From positions 1 through 49,453 of the forward strand of contig CAYWHE010000002.1 of the NCBI GenBank assembly GCA_964458125.1: DNA of 49,453 nucleotides. The letters run 5' to 3'. The position numbers and the translations under genes are program-made. The notes beneath the pieces were generated by a model. The model was given only the letters and a program-made list of their open reading frames with translations. It was not told the origin of the DNA and did not search any database. Source of the stretch: CAYWHE01 sp964458125. Its GTDB lineage: Bacteria; Bacteroidota; Bacteroidia; AKYH767-A; OLB10. The stretch's first letter is position 1. The number at the start of each line of letters is the position of its first letter. This document shows positions 1 to 10,800 of this stretch, piece by piece.

Positions 1-3000
1 GGCAGCGGTGGCAACGGTACCTCACTGCCTTACAATCCCCATGGTCCGGGTGGCGGTGGGGGAGGCGGCTTACTAGCCGTTCCATCGGCAGCATTGCCGG
101 CCAACCTGGTCATCAGCAGTTTAAACGGGGGTGCAGCCGGTTTATGTGACGGAATTAACCACGGAACTACTCCGGGTTGCTCCGGAACGACCTTATTTAA
201 TTTCAGTTATACCAGTCTGGTGAATAATCCAACCGTCACTACGTTCAGCGATACGGCATTTTGCAATAACGGAACCCTGTCACTTCTCTGTTCCCCCGGC
301 AATGCATACTCCTGGAGCCCGGCAGCCGGATTATCCTGCACTAATTGCCAGAACCCTGTCGCTGTTGTAAATGCAACAATAACGTATGTGGCTACGGTTA
401 CCATTTCAAGCTGCATTTACATCGATTCATTTCAGGTCGACATTCGCCCTTTACCCGTTGTGAACCTGACAGCCCCGTCAGCCGTTTGTGCAGATGCCGA
501 TACATTTCTGCTGAACGGAGGTGCACCGGCCGGGGGAATTTATTCCGGATGGGGGGTGAATGCCGGTTGTTTTGATCCTTCACTTTCGGGAACGGGAAGC
601 GGAAACATCCTTTATTCCTATACCGACAGCAACGGCTGCCTGAACAGCGACAGCAGCATGATAACTGTTCATCCCCTGCCTGTCGTTTCCTTTACTGCTT
701 TAAGTCCGTTATGCATTTCGGTTCCGTCTTTTATTTTGACGGGGGGGGCTCCCTCCGGAGGTACCTATTCAGGGCCAGGCGTAACCGCAGGAATTTTTGA
801 TCCCCAGGCAGCAGGAAGCGGAAATCATACCTTGACTTATTCGTATACTGATGGCAACGGATGTACATCTTCAGACTCCATAACAATAACCGTATATGCT
901 CTTCCGGTGGTTTCGCTTCAGCCTGTAAGTGCGGTATGTGACGGATCACCATCTTTTCCGCTTGGCGGAGGCACCCCTTCGGGCGGAGTATTTTCCGGTA
1001 ATGGCGTTACCGGGAGTTCATTCGATCCTGCTGTTGCAGGTCCTGGAAATCATACCCTGGTATATACCGTAACCGATACAAACGGATGTGTCAGCGGGGA
1101 TTCTGTTCAGGTATTGGTAAATGCTTTGCCCGGTGTCACCCTTTCTGTCATCAATGATGTCTGCCTGAACAGCCCTTCCTTTAATCTGACCGGAGGATTG
1201 CCAGGCGGAGGGATTTATTCAGGAAACGGAGTTACTGCCGGACAGTTTGATCCGCTTGCAGCCGGTACGGGTGTAACAGTAATCACCTATACCTATACGG
1301 ACGGAAATGCCTGTTCCGATTCAGCCAGCCGGAATATAAACGTGGATACCCTGCCGGTGATAACATGGAATGCTGTTTCACCTCTTTGCATTTCTGTTTC
1401 ACCATTTGTACTCACAAATGCCAGTCCATCCGGTGGCCTGTACAGCGGAACCGGCGTATCCGGAGGAAATTTTAATCCGTCAACAGCAGGAAGCGGCAAT
1501 CATCTTATTCACTATGTTTATACCGATTTACAGGGATGTTCGGTTGCTGATTCATTTTTCGTTACTGTTTATGACCTGCCCATGGTCAATCAACCGCCGA
1601 TCAACGCCGTTTGCGATGGCTCCCCCGCTTTCAACCTGACCGGTGCAAGTCCGGCAGGTGGAAGTTATTCCGGACCGGGAGTGAACGGATCACAACTGGA
1701 TCCGGTCCTGGCTGGTCCTGGATTTCATCCGATCGTCTATTCGTATACAGATACAAATTCCTGCTTTAATTCCGACACCTCTTTTTTAACCATCTATGCG
1801 TTACCGGTGGTTCAATTCAATAATCTGCCACCTGTTTGTGAAGGTCAGCCTGCTTTTTCCCTGACTGGAGGAAGCCCTGCCGGTGGTACCTATGCCGGAT
1901 TGAATGTTACCGCCGGTTCATTTAGTCCCGCTCCGGCCGGGGTTTATTACATCACTTATAGTTATACTGATGCCAATGGCTGTATGGATTCCGCATCACA
2001 AAACCAGGTTGTAAATTCCATTCCCAGCGTCAACTTGCTTTCAATAAACCCGGTATGCATCGCCTCGGCGGCCTTTCAGTTAACTGCGGGTTCACCATCA
2101 GNNNNNNNNNNNNNNNNNNNNNNNNNNNNNNNNNNNNNNNNNNNNNNNNNNNNNNNNNNNNNNNNNNNNNNNNNNNNNNNNNNNNNNNNNNNNNNNNNNN
2201 NCGAACGGATGCAGCGGAGAAGATTCCACCACCCTTACCGTATACGATTTGCCGGTGATCACTATGCCCGTGGTCAGTCCTGTTTGTGAGGGAACCCCTG
2301 TCTTTGCCCTGACGGGTGTCAATCCTGCCGGGGGTGTTTATTCCGGAAATGGAATCAGCGGAAACAATTTTGATCCTGCCATGGCCGGAACCGGCACGCA
2401 TGTGATCACGTATGCCTTTACGGATGCCAATGGTTGCTCGAATACTGGCAACATGAATATTACGGTAAATGCCCTTCCGAATGTCACGTTATCTTCATTC
2501 AGTTCAGTGTGTCAGGATGCAGCACCCATTGCCTTGTCCGGGGGTTCACCTGCAGGAGGTTCTTACAGCGGGACAGGTGTAATCGCCGGATTATTCGATC
2601 CCTTCCTGGCCGGCGCCGGCGTGCATGCCATTCAGTATGCGTATACGGATGCCAATGGTTGTTCCAATTCCGACGTCGGGAATTTAACGGTGAACGCCTT
2701 GCCGGTGGTGGCGCTTTCTGCCCTTAACCCGGTATGCATCGCCTCGGCGGCCTTTCAGTTAACTGCGGGTTCACCATCAGGCGGAACGTACAGCGGTCCC
2801 GGAGTTTCGGCGGGCGTATTTGACCCTGCTGTTGCCGGATTGGGTAATCATTCGATCCGTTATTCCTATACGGATCCGAACGGATGCAGCGGAGAAGATT
2901 CCACCACCCTTACCGTATACGATTTGCCGGTTGTAACCTTGGCAACCTTTGGTGCCAGTTGCATAGATGCAGCACCAATTCAGCTGTCGGGAGGATTTCC

Positions 3001-4324
3001 TGCAGGCGGGGTTTACAGCGGACCTGGTGTTGTCAACAATATTTTCAATCCAGCTCTGGCAGGAACGGGAAATAAAACCATATTCTATTCGTATACGGAT
3101 GCAAACGGATGTTCAAATTCAGATACTGCCGGCTTGCTTGTAAATCCTTTACCAGTTGTATCCCTGAATCTGAATTTACAGCTTTGTGAGCATGACAGTA
3201 CTCTTTTGCTTACCGGCGGGACACCTGCCGGAGGCGTTTACACCGGAAATAATATAATTGGAGGAAATTTTTATCCCCAGCCTGCAGGACCCGGTGTCCA
3301 CCAGGTGATTTATTTCTATACGGATGCCAATGGATGCACCGGTTATGACACCTCCGCTTTGACAGTGAATCCGATGATTTATCTGCATGCCGGTCCTGAT
3401 GATACCATTTGCACCGGCTACATGCTTCAACTTAACGGAACGGGAGCATCAGGACTGTACTGGTCACCGGCTGCAGGACTCAGTTGTACGGCTTGTCCAG
3501 ACCCTGTAGCATCCCCTGTTGTTTTATCTACTTATATTCTTTCCTCATCGGCAGCATGCAGCGTCCCAGATACCCTGACTATACAGGTCATACCGGCTGT
3601 TTCTGTTCAGGCAGGACCCGATACGGTACTCTGTTACGGATCATCCATTCAGTTATCAGCAGCAGCCAATGCACCTGTAATCTCCTGGGCACCCCCTTCA
3701 TCCCTTTCCTGTGAGGATTGTCCGGATCCTGTAGCCACCCCCCAGGCTCCGGTTTCCTATATTGTAACTGTTACCAATGGCAGTTGTACCGCCGCCGATA
3801 CCATATTCATACGGGTTATTCATCCGGAAGCGGACGCAGGACCTGACCATGAAATATTGTTGGGTGAATCCGTGCAGTTAAATGCTTCCGGATGTTCACA
3901 ATACAGCTGGTCACCCGGACAACTGCTGAATGATTCCCTTTCTTCATCACCCGTGGCAACACCGGAAATTACAACCGTATTTACCGTCCTTGGCGTTCTT
4001 GAGGGTTGCCAGGATTCGGATACGATCGTGGTTCATGTGATTGATATTGGTGATGCCTTGTTTGTTCCAAATGCATTTACGCCTAATAAGGATGGCAGGA
4101 ATGATTTTTTTGGCCCGGTCAGGCAAGGCCAGGTGAATGATTTTGAAATGGTCATTTTTAACCGTTGGGGGCAACGCGTTTTTGAATCCACCAGCATTAC
4201 CAAATGGTGGGATGGCACATTTGGCGGTCAGTTGCAACCGGAGGGGACCTATATTTATATCATCCGTATGCGCATTAGCGGACATCCCCTGATGAAAACA
4301 GGTCGCGTCAGTCTGATCCGTTAA
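1..4324 (+). CDS. Giant T9SS type B-sorted surface protein, 5'-partial, interrupted by assembly gap
   Basis: The reading frame is already open at base 1, so the true start lies upstream. A Gly-rich segment and a PKD-like domain are followed by thirteen repeats of about 75 residues (opening LPVV, a Cys near position 13, then GG.P.GG.YSG.GV, FDP, Y.YTD.NGC). Three more PKD-like domains precede a C-terminal sorting domain (FVPNAFTPNKDGRNDFF ... NRWGQRVFE ... GTYIYIIR) of the CHU_C/TIGR04131 type, which directs export by the type IX system. The frame differs on the two sides of the N run at 2102-2201. A 96-bp filler, as found in the near-identical repeat downstream, would restore one frame, so I treat this as one gene and not a pseudogene. 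It is convergent with the adhesin operon. The ligand is unknown; the role is probably adhesion or gliding. Confidence 0.85.
451..3372 (+). repeat. Array of thirteen 225-bp (75-aa) coding repeats
   Basis: The units begin with L-P-x-V and end just before the next such motif. Repeats 8 and 11 are the closest pair: 2047-2101 matches 2726-2780 and 2202-2256 matches 2877-2931, base for base as far as I compared. The array is interrupted by the N run inside repeat 8. Each unit carries two conserved Cys residues and a YTDxNGC segment, so an Ig- or PKD-like beta-sandwich is likely. Confidence 0.85.
2102..2201. other. Assembly gap, 100 N
   Basis: The run is exactly 100 N, a conventional placeholder for a scaffold gap of unknown size. 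It falls inside repeat 8 of the surface protein, where both flanks match repeat 11 exactly. The matching interval in repeat 11 is 2781-2876, 96 bp. With 96 bp instead of 100 the downstream frame joins the upstream frame and the distance between repeats 8 and 11 becomes 675 bp, three units of 225. Confidence 0.97.
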
Positions 4325-4500
4325 TTAACTTATTGTTTTTTTCCGCATTTTGCCGGAATTTTTTTTGCAGAATTCCATCCAAATCAGATTAGTCACACCA
4401 ACACCGGCGGGAAGTTAAAGGACTTTTTGAAACCTTACTCTGTTGTGGTATTAAATATAAACAATGGATTTGACAGGACTGATCTTTTTGATTCATTAAT

Positions 4501-4540
4501 AAAAATGCCCTGCATTTTTTGCAGGGCATTTTTATTTTCT
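4501..4540. terminator. Bidirectional intrinsic terminator
   Basis: A perfect 14-bp stem (4501-4514 with 4520-4533) has a 5-T loop, with A-tract and T-tract on its outer arms, so it can end transcription in both directions. It sits between the convergent surface-protein gene (stop at 4324) and the OmpA gene (stop at 4554). A weaker GGAATT/AATTCC pairing at 4355-4376 is not needed. Nothing else is apparent in 4325-4500. Confidence 0.85.
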
Positions 4541-4553
4541 CCGTCAACCGGGT

Positions 4554-6752
4554 TTATTTCATGGAAAGACCTTTTTGAATCCGGATCACACGTATTTCTG
4601 TTCTTCGGTTTAACTGATGATCTTCCTCCGAACACAGGCGTCCATCAGCACATTTGTTGATCAGCATGCTTTCGCCACCCCATTGCATTTTCTCCACCAT
4701 TTTGGGATCCATGCCTCTTTTGACAAGCCAGTCGGTAGCGCCCTGTGCCCGGCGTTTGGATAATTTCATATTGTAGGCGGCCGTTCCTCTGGCATCGCAA
4801 TAGGAATTCATCAGGAGCCGGACTTCGCTGTGAGCATTGACAAACTCCAGTACTTCCTGCATGGTTTTGGCAGCATCCGGATCCCGGATATTGGATTTGT
4901 CAAAATCAAAGTATACAATTTTATACCACCGGTCATAGGGACCGATATCTTCACCCTTCGGCAATTCAACAATAAATTCATAATCTTTTTCCTTTGCCTG
5001 TCCTTCATTGGACATGTAAATCACTTTGGGCTGGTATCCGCCCTTGGTAATGATCAGGTGCAGGTTGGTATTCGGTTTAAGTTCCTGCCACCAGACGCCT
5101 TTTTCATCCGTATAACCCAGGGTATGCTCCGTCTGATCAAGCCCGATGGTAGCTTCTTTTATTGGCTTCTTCGTTTCCTTGTCTATAACCTTTACAATCA
5201 GTTTGTATTTTTTGACGGGTCTTGGCTCAATTTCCAGCTTGACATGGTAATCTTCCAAAGGAAATATTCCCGCAGTGCTGAATGATTTTAAATCCGTGGA
5301 ATATTCTTCCTTACCGGCTTCAACGGTATAATCCTTATTGGTAACTATTGGCATCTCAAAGCTTCCGTCTTCACGGCTTAACGTTTCGCCTTCCTTGATG
5401 TTATTGCTTTTCAAAGAAACAATTGCGCCAGCTACGGGAATAGCTGTACCTTTCTTAACCACTAAACCGGTCAGTTTGATAATTTTGGTAAAGGCATATA
5501 TTTCATCATTTGCATTCTTTTGTTCCCGGTTGGAACAAACATAGCCATAGTTGGTAGTGTTATCGAACAGGATTCCGAAATCATCTTCACTGCTGTTGAT
5601 CGGTGCCCCCATGTTTTTCACTTCAGTTGTCATCTGGTTGTCTTTCATTTTACACCAGTAGATATCCAGACCTCCCAATCCGTCCCGTCCATTGGACGAG
5701 AAAATAAATGTGCCGTCCGCATGCTGGTATGGAAATAGTTCGTTACCGGCTGAATTGATTTTATTTCCCATGTTAACGGGTTTGCCCCAACCGGCCGAAT
5801 CTTTATTACAAAAATAGAGATCCATGCCTCCTGAACCACCGGGCATATCGGATGAAAAATACAACCGGTTTCCGTCGGGACTCAGTGCCGTATGCCCGCA
5901 GTTATAGCTGTTGCTGTTGTATGGAAAGTCATCAATCGTCATCCATTTATCGTTGATTTTTTTGGCATGAAAAATCTTCAGGTTGATAGCCTGGTCTTTC
6001 CGGGTCAGGGACCTCGCTTTTTCGATGTTATTCCTGGTAATATAGATTTCATTTCCTTCTTTGTTGAAACAAACGGGACCATCGTTATATTTGATCTGCA
6101 GCTGCATGTCAAAGGGGATGGTCTCTGTAAAACTCAGTCCTTTCCCTTTGGCGTGAAATAAGGTCAGGAACGGCTGGCCGGTCCATTCGTGAGTTCTTTG
6201 TCCGATCTGCTTGCTGGTCCGGGAGGAAGCAAATACAATCCCGTTGTCATATATAACCGGACTGAAATCACCATTTTCAGAATTGATGGTAAGTTTCTGC
6301 AAGGTGTACCTCGATGAATCCATAAAATATCCGGGAAGGTTTTCCAATGACTGTAAAGCCAGTTGCCCTCTTGAATCATCGGGATGATCCTTAGTGAATT
6401 GTATAAACCATGCCTTGGCTTTATCGTATTTTCTGTTGTTAAACAAAGCCTGTCCATAGTAATACTTATGGATGATTTTAACGTCAGATGTTTTTACAAT
6501 CTGCTCATACCAGTATTCTGCGCGTTCACTGTTTCCGGTCAGACGGTAACAATCTGCAAGTTTTATTTTCGCTGCTGTGATGTCCGGTTTTTTCTTCAGG
6601 AGCGATTCGTATTCGGGAATGGCCTCCGAATAGGCCAGATGATCGTAATATTCATCTGCTTTAATCTGGTGTACGTTTTGCGCCCAGGAGTTGAAGCTGC
6701 ATATCAGCAGGTACAGGCATGGCGCCAGGATATATTTTATTTTGTTTTTCAT
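4554..6752 (-). CDS. PorE-like TPR / beta-propeller / CRD / OmpA outer-membrane protein
   Basis: 732 residues with an N-terminal signal peptide ending near WAQ. TPR-like helices occupy about 25-130. PD40/WD40-type propeller strands with LSPDGNRLYFSSD and GTFIFSSNGRDGLGG motifs run about 150-430. Two carboxypeptidase-regulatory-like folds cover about 430-580, and an OmpA peptidoglycan-binding domain covers about 610-725 (YFDFDKSNI ... CDARGTAAYN ... LNRRTEIRV). This domain order is that of PorE, the type IX secretion component that ties the outer-membrane complex to peptidoglycan. Many Bacteroidota carry several paralogues next to PorP/SprF genes, so it may instead be a cargo-dedicated copy. 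It starts 24 bp after the PorP/SprF stop and is the last gene of the adhesin operon. Confidence 0.9.
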   Translation of the reverse strand: MKNKIKYILAPCLYLLICSFNSWAQNVHQIKADEYYDHLAYSEAIPEYESLLKKKPDITAAKIKLADCYRLTGNSERAEYWYEQIVKTSDVKIIHKYYYGQALFNNRKYDKAKAWFIQFTKDHPDDSRGQLALQSLENLPGYFMDSSRYTLQKLTINSENGDFSPVIYDNGIVFASSRTSKQIGQRTHEWTGQPFLTLFHAKGKGLSFTETIPFDMQLQIKYNDGPVCFNKEGNEIYITRNNIEKARSLTRKDQAINLKIFHAKKINDKWMTIDDFPYNSNSYNCGHTALSPDGNRLYFSSDMPGGSGGMDLYFCNKDSAGWGKPVNMGNKINSAGNELFPYQHADGTFIFSSNGRDGLGGLDIYWCKMKDNQMTTEVKNMGAPINSSEDDFGILFDNTTNYGYVCSNREQKNANDEIYAFTKIIKLTGLVVKKGTAIPVAGAIVSLKSNNIKEGETLSREDGSFEMPIVTNKDYTVEAGKEEYSTDLKSFSTAGIFPLEDYHVKLEIEPRPVKKYKLIVKVIDKETKKPIKEATIGLDQTEHTLGYTDEKGVWWQELKPNTNLHLIITKGGYQPKVIYMSNEGQAKEKDYEFIVELPKGEDIGPYDRWYKIVYFDFDKSNIRDPDAAKTMQEVLEFVNAHSEVRLLMNSYCDARGTAAYNMKLSKRRAQGATDWLVKRGMDPKMVEKMQWGGESMLINKCADGRLCSEEDHQLNRRTEIRVIRIQKGLSMK

Positions 6753-6776
6753 GATCAGGTTATTTTATTGTTTGTA

Positions 6777-7730
6777 TTAAAAAAAGCGGGGTGTGACAAT
6801 TTTGGCTTTATTGAAACTGAGATCATATCCCAGACTGATTTCATGTGATCCTGAATTGTAATTGGAAAGCCTGGTCAGTGTGTAATCGTATGAGTATCCG
6901 AAACGCAGTTGTTTGGTGATCTGGAATTGGGTCAGGAGGGCAATGGCATCACCCGTCCTGTAGGAGGCACCAAGCCAGAACAGTTGTTTGAAAAGCACAT
7001 TGAAGCTGATATCACCCTCCAGAGGTGCGCCTTGGGTAGCCTTGATCATGATGGATGGTTTGCATTTGAAGTTCGGATCAAGGGTAAAGACGTACGCCGA
7101 ATAGAAGTAATAATGCCAGTCATGGATATTGGCTTTATTGGAAACTATTTTGAGTGCATATGGATCCACTTTGTTTTCAAGGAATCTGGGTACGGAAAGC
7201 CCGGCATAGAAGCGGTCGGTATTGTAATATAACCCGAATCCGAAATTGGGCATCGTTTTGTTCAGAATGTTGTTGGAGAACTCCGGATCATTGGGATCAA
7301 TCGTGGTTACATCCAGCAGTTTTTCCCGCACATTCACAATCCCTCCCTGCAAGCCAAACGCCAGCATGCCTGTTTCGCTTGTTTTGAGGTGATAGGAATA
7401 ATTCAGGAAGGCGGTGGTGTTATTGCTGACGCCAATCCTGTCATTCATGACGCAAACACCAAGTCCCATCTGTTTATAAAAGACCGGAGTATGTGCGCTA
7501 AAGGTGGCCGTCCTGGGCGCCCCATCCATTCCTGTCCACTGATCACGGTAGAGGATACCAAAGGATGGAAATCCGCGTGTACCTGCATAGGCGGGGTTAA
7601 TAAACATCTCATTGTTCATGTACTGTGTAAACTGCGGTTCATATTGTGCGGAGGCGGTTAATGAACTTAGCAACAATACGATCAGCAGATTAAACCGGAG
7701 ATTTTGTTGAATTTGTTTTTTGCAAATCAT
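6777..7730 (-). CDS. PorP/SprF family type IX secretion outer-membrane protein
   Basis: 317 residues with a signal peptide ending SASAQ, followed by the family signature QYEPQFTQYMNNEMFINPAYAG and then RDQW, and a beta-barrel pattern to a terminal aromatic residue. Members bind the PorK/PorN-linked motor complex. In Flavobacterium johnsoniae SprF is needed specifically for export of the adhesin SprB, whose gene lies directly upstream. Here the gene follows two SprB-repeat adhesins with an 80-bp spacer and precedes the PorE-like gene by 24 bp, so the same partnership is likely. The length is ordinary for the family. Confidence 0.93.
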   Translation of the reverse strand: MICKKQIQQNLRFNLLIVLLLSSLTASAQYEPQFTQYMNNEMFINPAYAGTRGFPSFGILYRDQWTGMDGAPRTATFSAHTPVFYKQMGLGVCVMNDRIGVSNNTTAFLNYSYHLKTSETGMLAFGLQGGIVNVREKLLDVTTIDPNDPEFSNNILNKTMPNFGFGLYYNTDRFYAGLSVPRFLENKVDPYALKIVSNKANIHDWHYYFYSAYVFTLDPNFKCKPSIMIKATQGAPLEGDISFNVLFKQLFWLGASYRTGDAIALLTQFQITKQLRFGYSYDYTLTRLSNYNSGSHEISLGYDLSFNKAKIVTPRFF

Positions 7731-7810
7731 AACGTTATATATTTTTATAAATTAGCTTAATGTGAACTGAGTAATTGATGATATTGGGCAAATCATTTCT
7801 GATGTAAGGT

Positions 7811-10800
7811 TTAATATCTTAAAGTTATATATCCTTGTATGGGTTTGGAGTGATTATTCAAATCCAGGATATAGAAATACGTTCCCGGCGGCACTTTTTT
7901 TCCAATGTAGATACCCGAGACATTGGAGATACCGTCCCAGTTGTTGTTGTAATCATGTGTTTTAAAGATGAGGTTACCCCACCGGTTGTAAATCCATATT
8001 TTATTGCCCGGGTAATTTTCAATGCCTGTAATGGTATAGCCATCGTTGATTCCATCGCTGTTAGGGGAAAAGCCTGTCGGAATCACCAGTGTATCGCAAT
8101 CAATACCGACTTCAATGGTAGCGGTTTTCTGACAGCCGAACTCACCGGTTATGGTAACGGTGTAGACGGTGGATTGCAGTGGCGCGGCAAGTGGATTGTA
8201 AATGTTGCTGTAGTTGAGACCCTGTTCTGGATTCCATTGGTAGGAGATACCACCGTAGACGTAAAGCTGGGCGGATTCTCCGTCCCTGGTGCAGATGATA
8301 GAATTGGGGCTGGTGGAGACCTGTCCGACCTGGTGGACGGTAACGGAGATGGGTTCGGAAACATAGCTGCCGCAGGCATTGGCCACTATAACCGTATACG
8401 AACCGGCGGCAGGGGTTGTGAATGTAAAGGAGTTAGCACCCTGCAGGGGCTGCCCGTTGAGGTACCACTGGTAAACGACCCCCGGAATGGAATCGGCCGA
8501 GAGGGTGACCAGTTCACCGATGCACACTTCGGTAGGTCCTGTTGCTACGGCATGGAATATGGAATTATCGGCAATGGAGTAAACAGCGGTGGTGTTGCAG
8601 CCCCTGGCATCGGTGATGGTGACAGTATAGGATCCAGCCAAAAGCTGCTGGAGGTTCTGCGAGGTGGCGCCATTACTCCAGTTAAAGACATAGGGAGCAG
8701 TACCACCGTTGACAAAGGTGGTGATGGTACCTCCGCTGCCAAAGAGGCAGTTGGCAGCCGTGGTATGAGCGGAAGCGGACAGTGGAGACAGGGGCTGTGC
8801 CATCACCACGCTCAGAGAAGCAGTACAGCCGTTGGCATCGGTGACGGTGACGGTATAGGTACCTGCGTTGAGAGATGCGATATCCTGTGAGGTGGCTCCG
8901 TTGCTCCAGAGGTATGCATAGGGTGGCGTACCCATGGTGACGGAAAGATCGATGGCGCCGGTTGGATTATTGTAACAATCAATGAGCTGGCTGATCTGCG
9001 CCAGGGGAACAAGCGCTCCGGAAGGTTGCCCGATGGTGGCGGAAGCCAGGATTGTGCAACCGTTGGCATCGGTAAGGGTAACGGTGTATGTACCTGCCCC
9101 GGCCCCGGCGAGGTCTTCGGAGGTGTTACCGTTGCTCCAGTAGAATGAATAAGGCGGAGTACCATTGGCAGGCTGCAGGTCGATAGCCCCGGTTGGCGCA
9201 CCGAAACAAAGGACCTGTTGTGTAACAGCAATTGTTGCGGTAAGTGCGGCGGCAGGCTGGCTCACACCGGCAGAGAGGGCGAATGAACAACCTTTGCTGT
9301 CGGTTACGGTGACCGAATAGGATCCTGCGGCAAGCCCGGAGATGGTCTTGGTGGTCATGCCGTTACTCCAGAGATAATAATAGGGGTATGTTCCACCTTG
9401 TACGGAAATATTGATGAGCCCGGTGAGTTCGCCATAGCAGGCCACATCGGTAACCGATGAAATATTGGCCACCAGGATTGTATCGGGCTGGCCGATTTTA
9501 GCCGAAGCGGTTCCTGTACAACCGTTGGCATCTGTAACAATAACAGTATAGGTACCGGAAGAGAGATTGGCGGCATCTTCATTGGTATCCCCGTTGCTCC
9601 AAAGAAAGGTATATGGGACCGTTCCACCGGCAGTGTTCAGATCAATGAGCCCATTGACTCCTCCGAAACAGTCGACATGCTGGAGCACAGTTGCGGTAGG
9701 AGCCAGCGGGGCCAGGGGCTGAGAGACCGCAATACCGGATAGGGAGGTGGAACAGCCGTTGATATCAGTGACCTGGACGGCGTAGGCACCGGAATCAAGG
9801 CCGGCCAGGGAAGCGAGTGTATCACCGGTATTCCAGAGATAGGCATAGGGTGCAGTACCGCCTGTAACCGAGAGGCTGATGGCGCCGTTGTTGCCTCCGA
9901 AACAACTGACGGACGTGATGGCGGAAGTATTGGCATTGAGTGCAGCAGGAGGCTGGATGACGGCCAGGCCCGTAACCTGAAAGACACAACCGTTGGCATC
10001 GGTGATGGTTGCATCGTATGAACCGGCCATGAGGTTGGCGATGGATGAGGAGAGGGCCCCATTGCTCCAGAGGTAATTGTATGGAGGAGTACCGCCGTTG
10101 GTGGCCAGGGAGAGGGCCCCGTTCATACCGCCGAAACAATCAACGGGTGAGTTGGAAGAAACCGAAGCACTAAGGGCAGCGGCAGGCTGTGAGATGAGCA
10201 GAGCCGGGAGGATGGCCGAACAACCGTTGGCATCGGTAACAGTAACAGTATAAGAACCTGGCTGCAGACCGGAAACAGAAGCGGCAGCCTGACCGTTATT
10301 CCACAGGAAGGTATAGGGTGCGGTACCACCGGATGCGGCAACGGCAAGGACACCGTTACCGGCGCCAAAACAATCCACGTTTGTTGTTGAAGCCAGGGAG
10401 GGGTTCAGGGGAGCGGCAGGCTGGGTGACCATGGCGGCTGCGGTGTTGATACAACCGTTGGCATCGGTGATGGTGGTGGAATAGATACCGGAAGGGAGGT
10501 TGGAGAGGTTTTGTGAAGTGGCCCCGTTGCTCCAGAGGTAGGCGTATGGTGGAGTTCCGCCGGCAGGGGAAAGAGCAATGGCCCCGGAATGGTTACCGTA
10601 GCAGTCGACCTGGAGGGTGACGGCGATGGAGCTGCTCAGTGCACCCGGAGGCTGGGAAACGTTGGCGGAAGCATGAAACAGGCATCCGTTGGCATCGGTG
10701 ACCGTGACGAAATAGGAACCGGAATACAGGCCGGAAATATTCTGAGTGGAGGCGGCATTGCTCCACAGGAAGGCATAGGGAGGGGAACCACCGTTGACAG

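Noticed and set aside
94..2289. Reading the first protein as two genes or as a frameshifted pseudogene
   Set aside because: The frame change coincides with the N run; a 96-bp filler predicted from repeat 11 restores one frame.
7835..8890. Long plus-strand frame (about 351 aa, Gly-rich) opposite the 2784-aa adhesin, with many similar ones at 10589-13747 and 16387-22179
   Set aside because: These are antisense shadows of the SprB repeats: their repeated GIGDGNG-type text is the complement of the conserved VTVTDxNGC codons, and they recur in step with the coding repeat.
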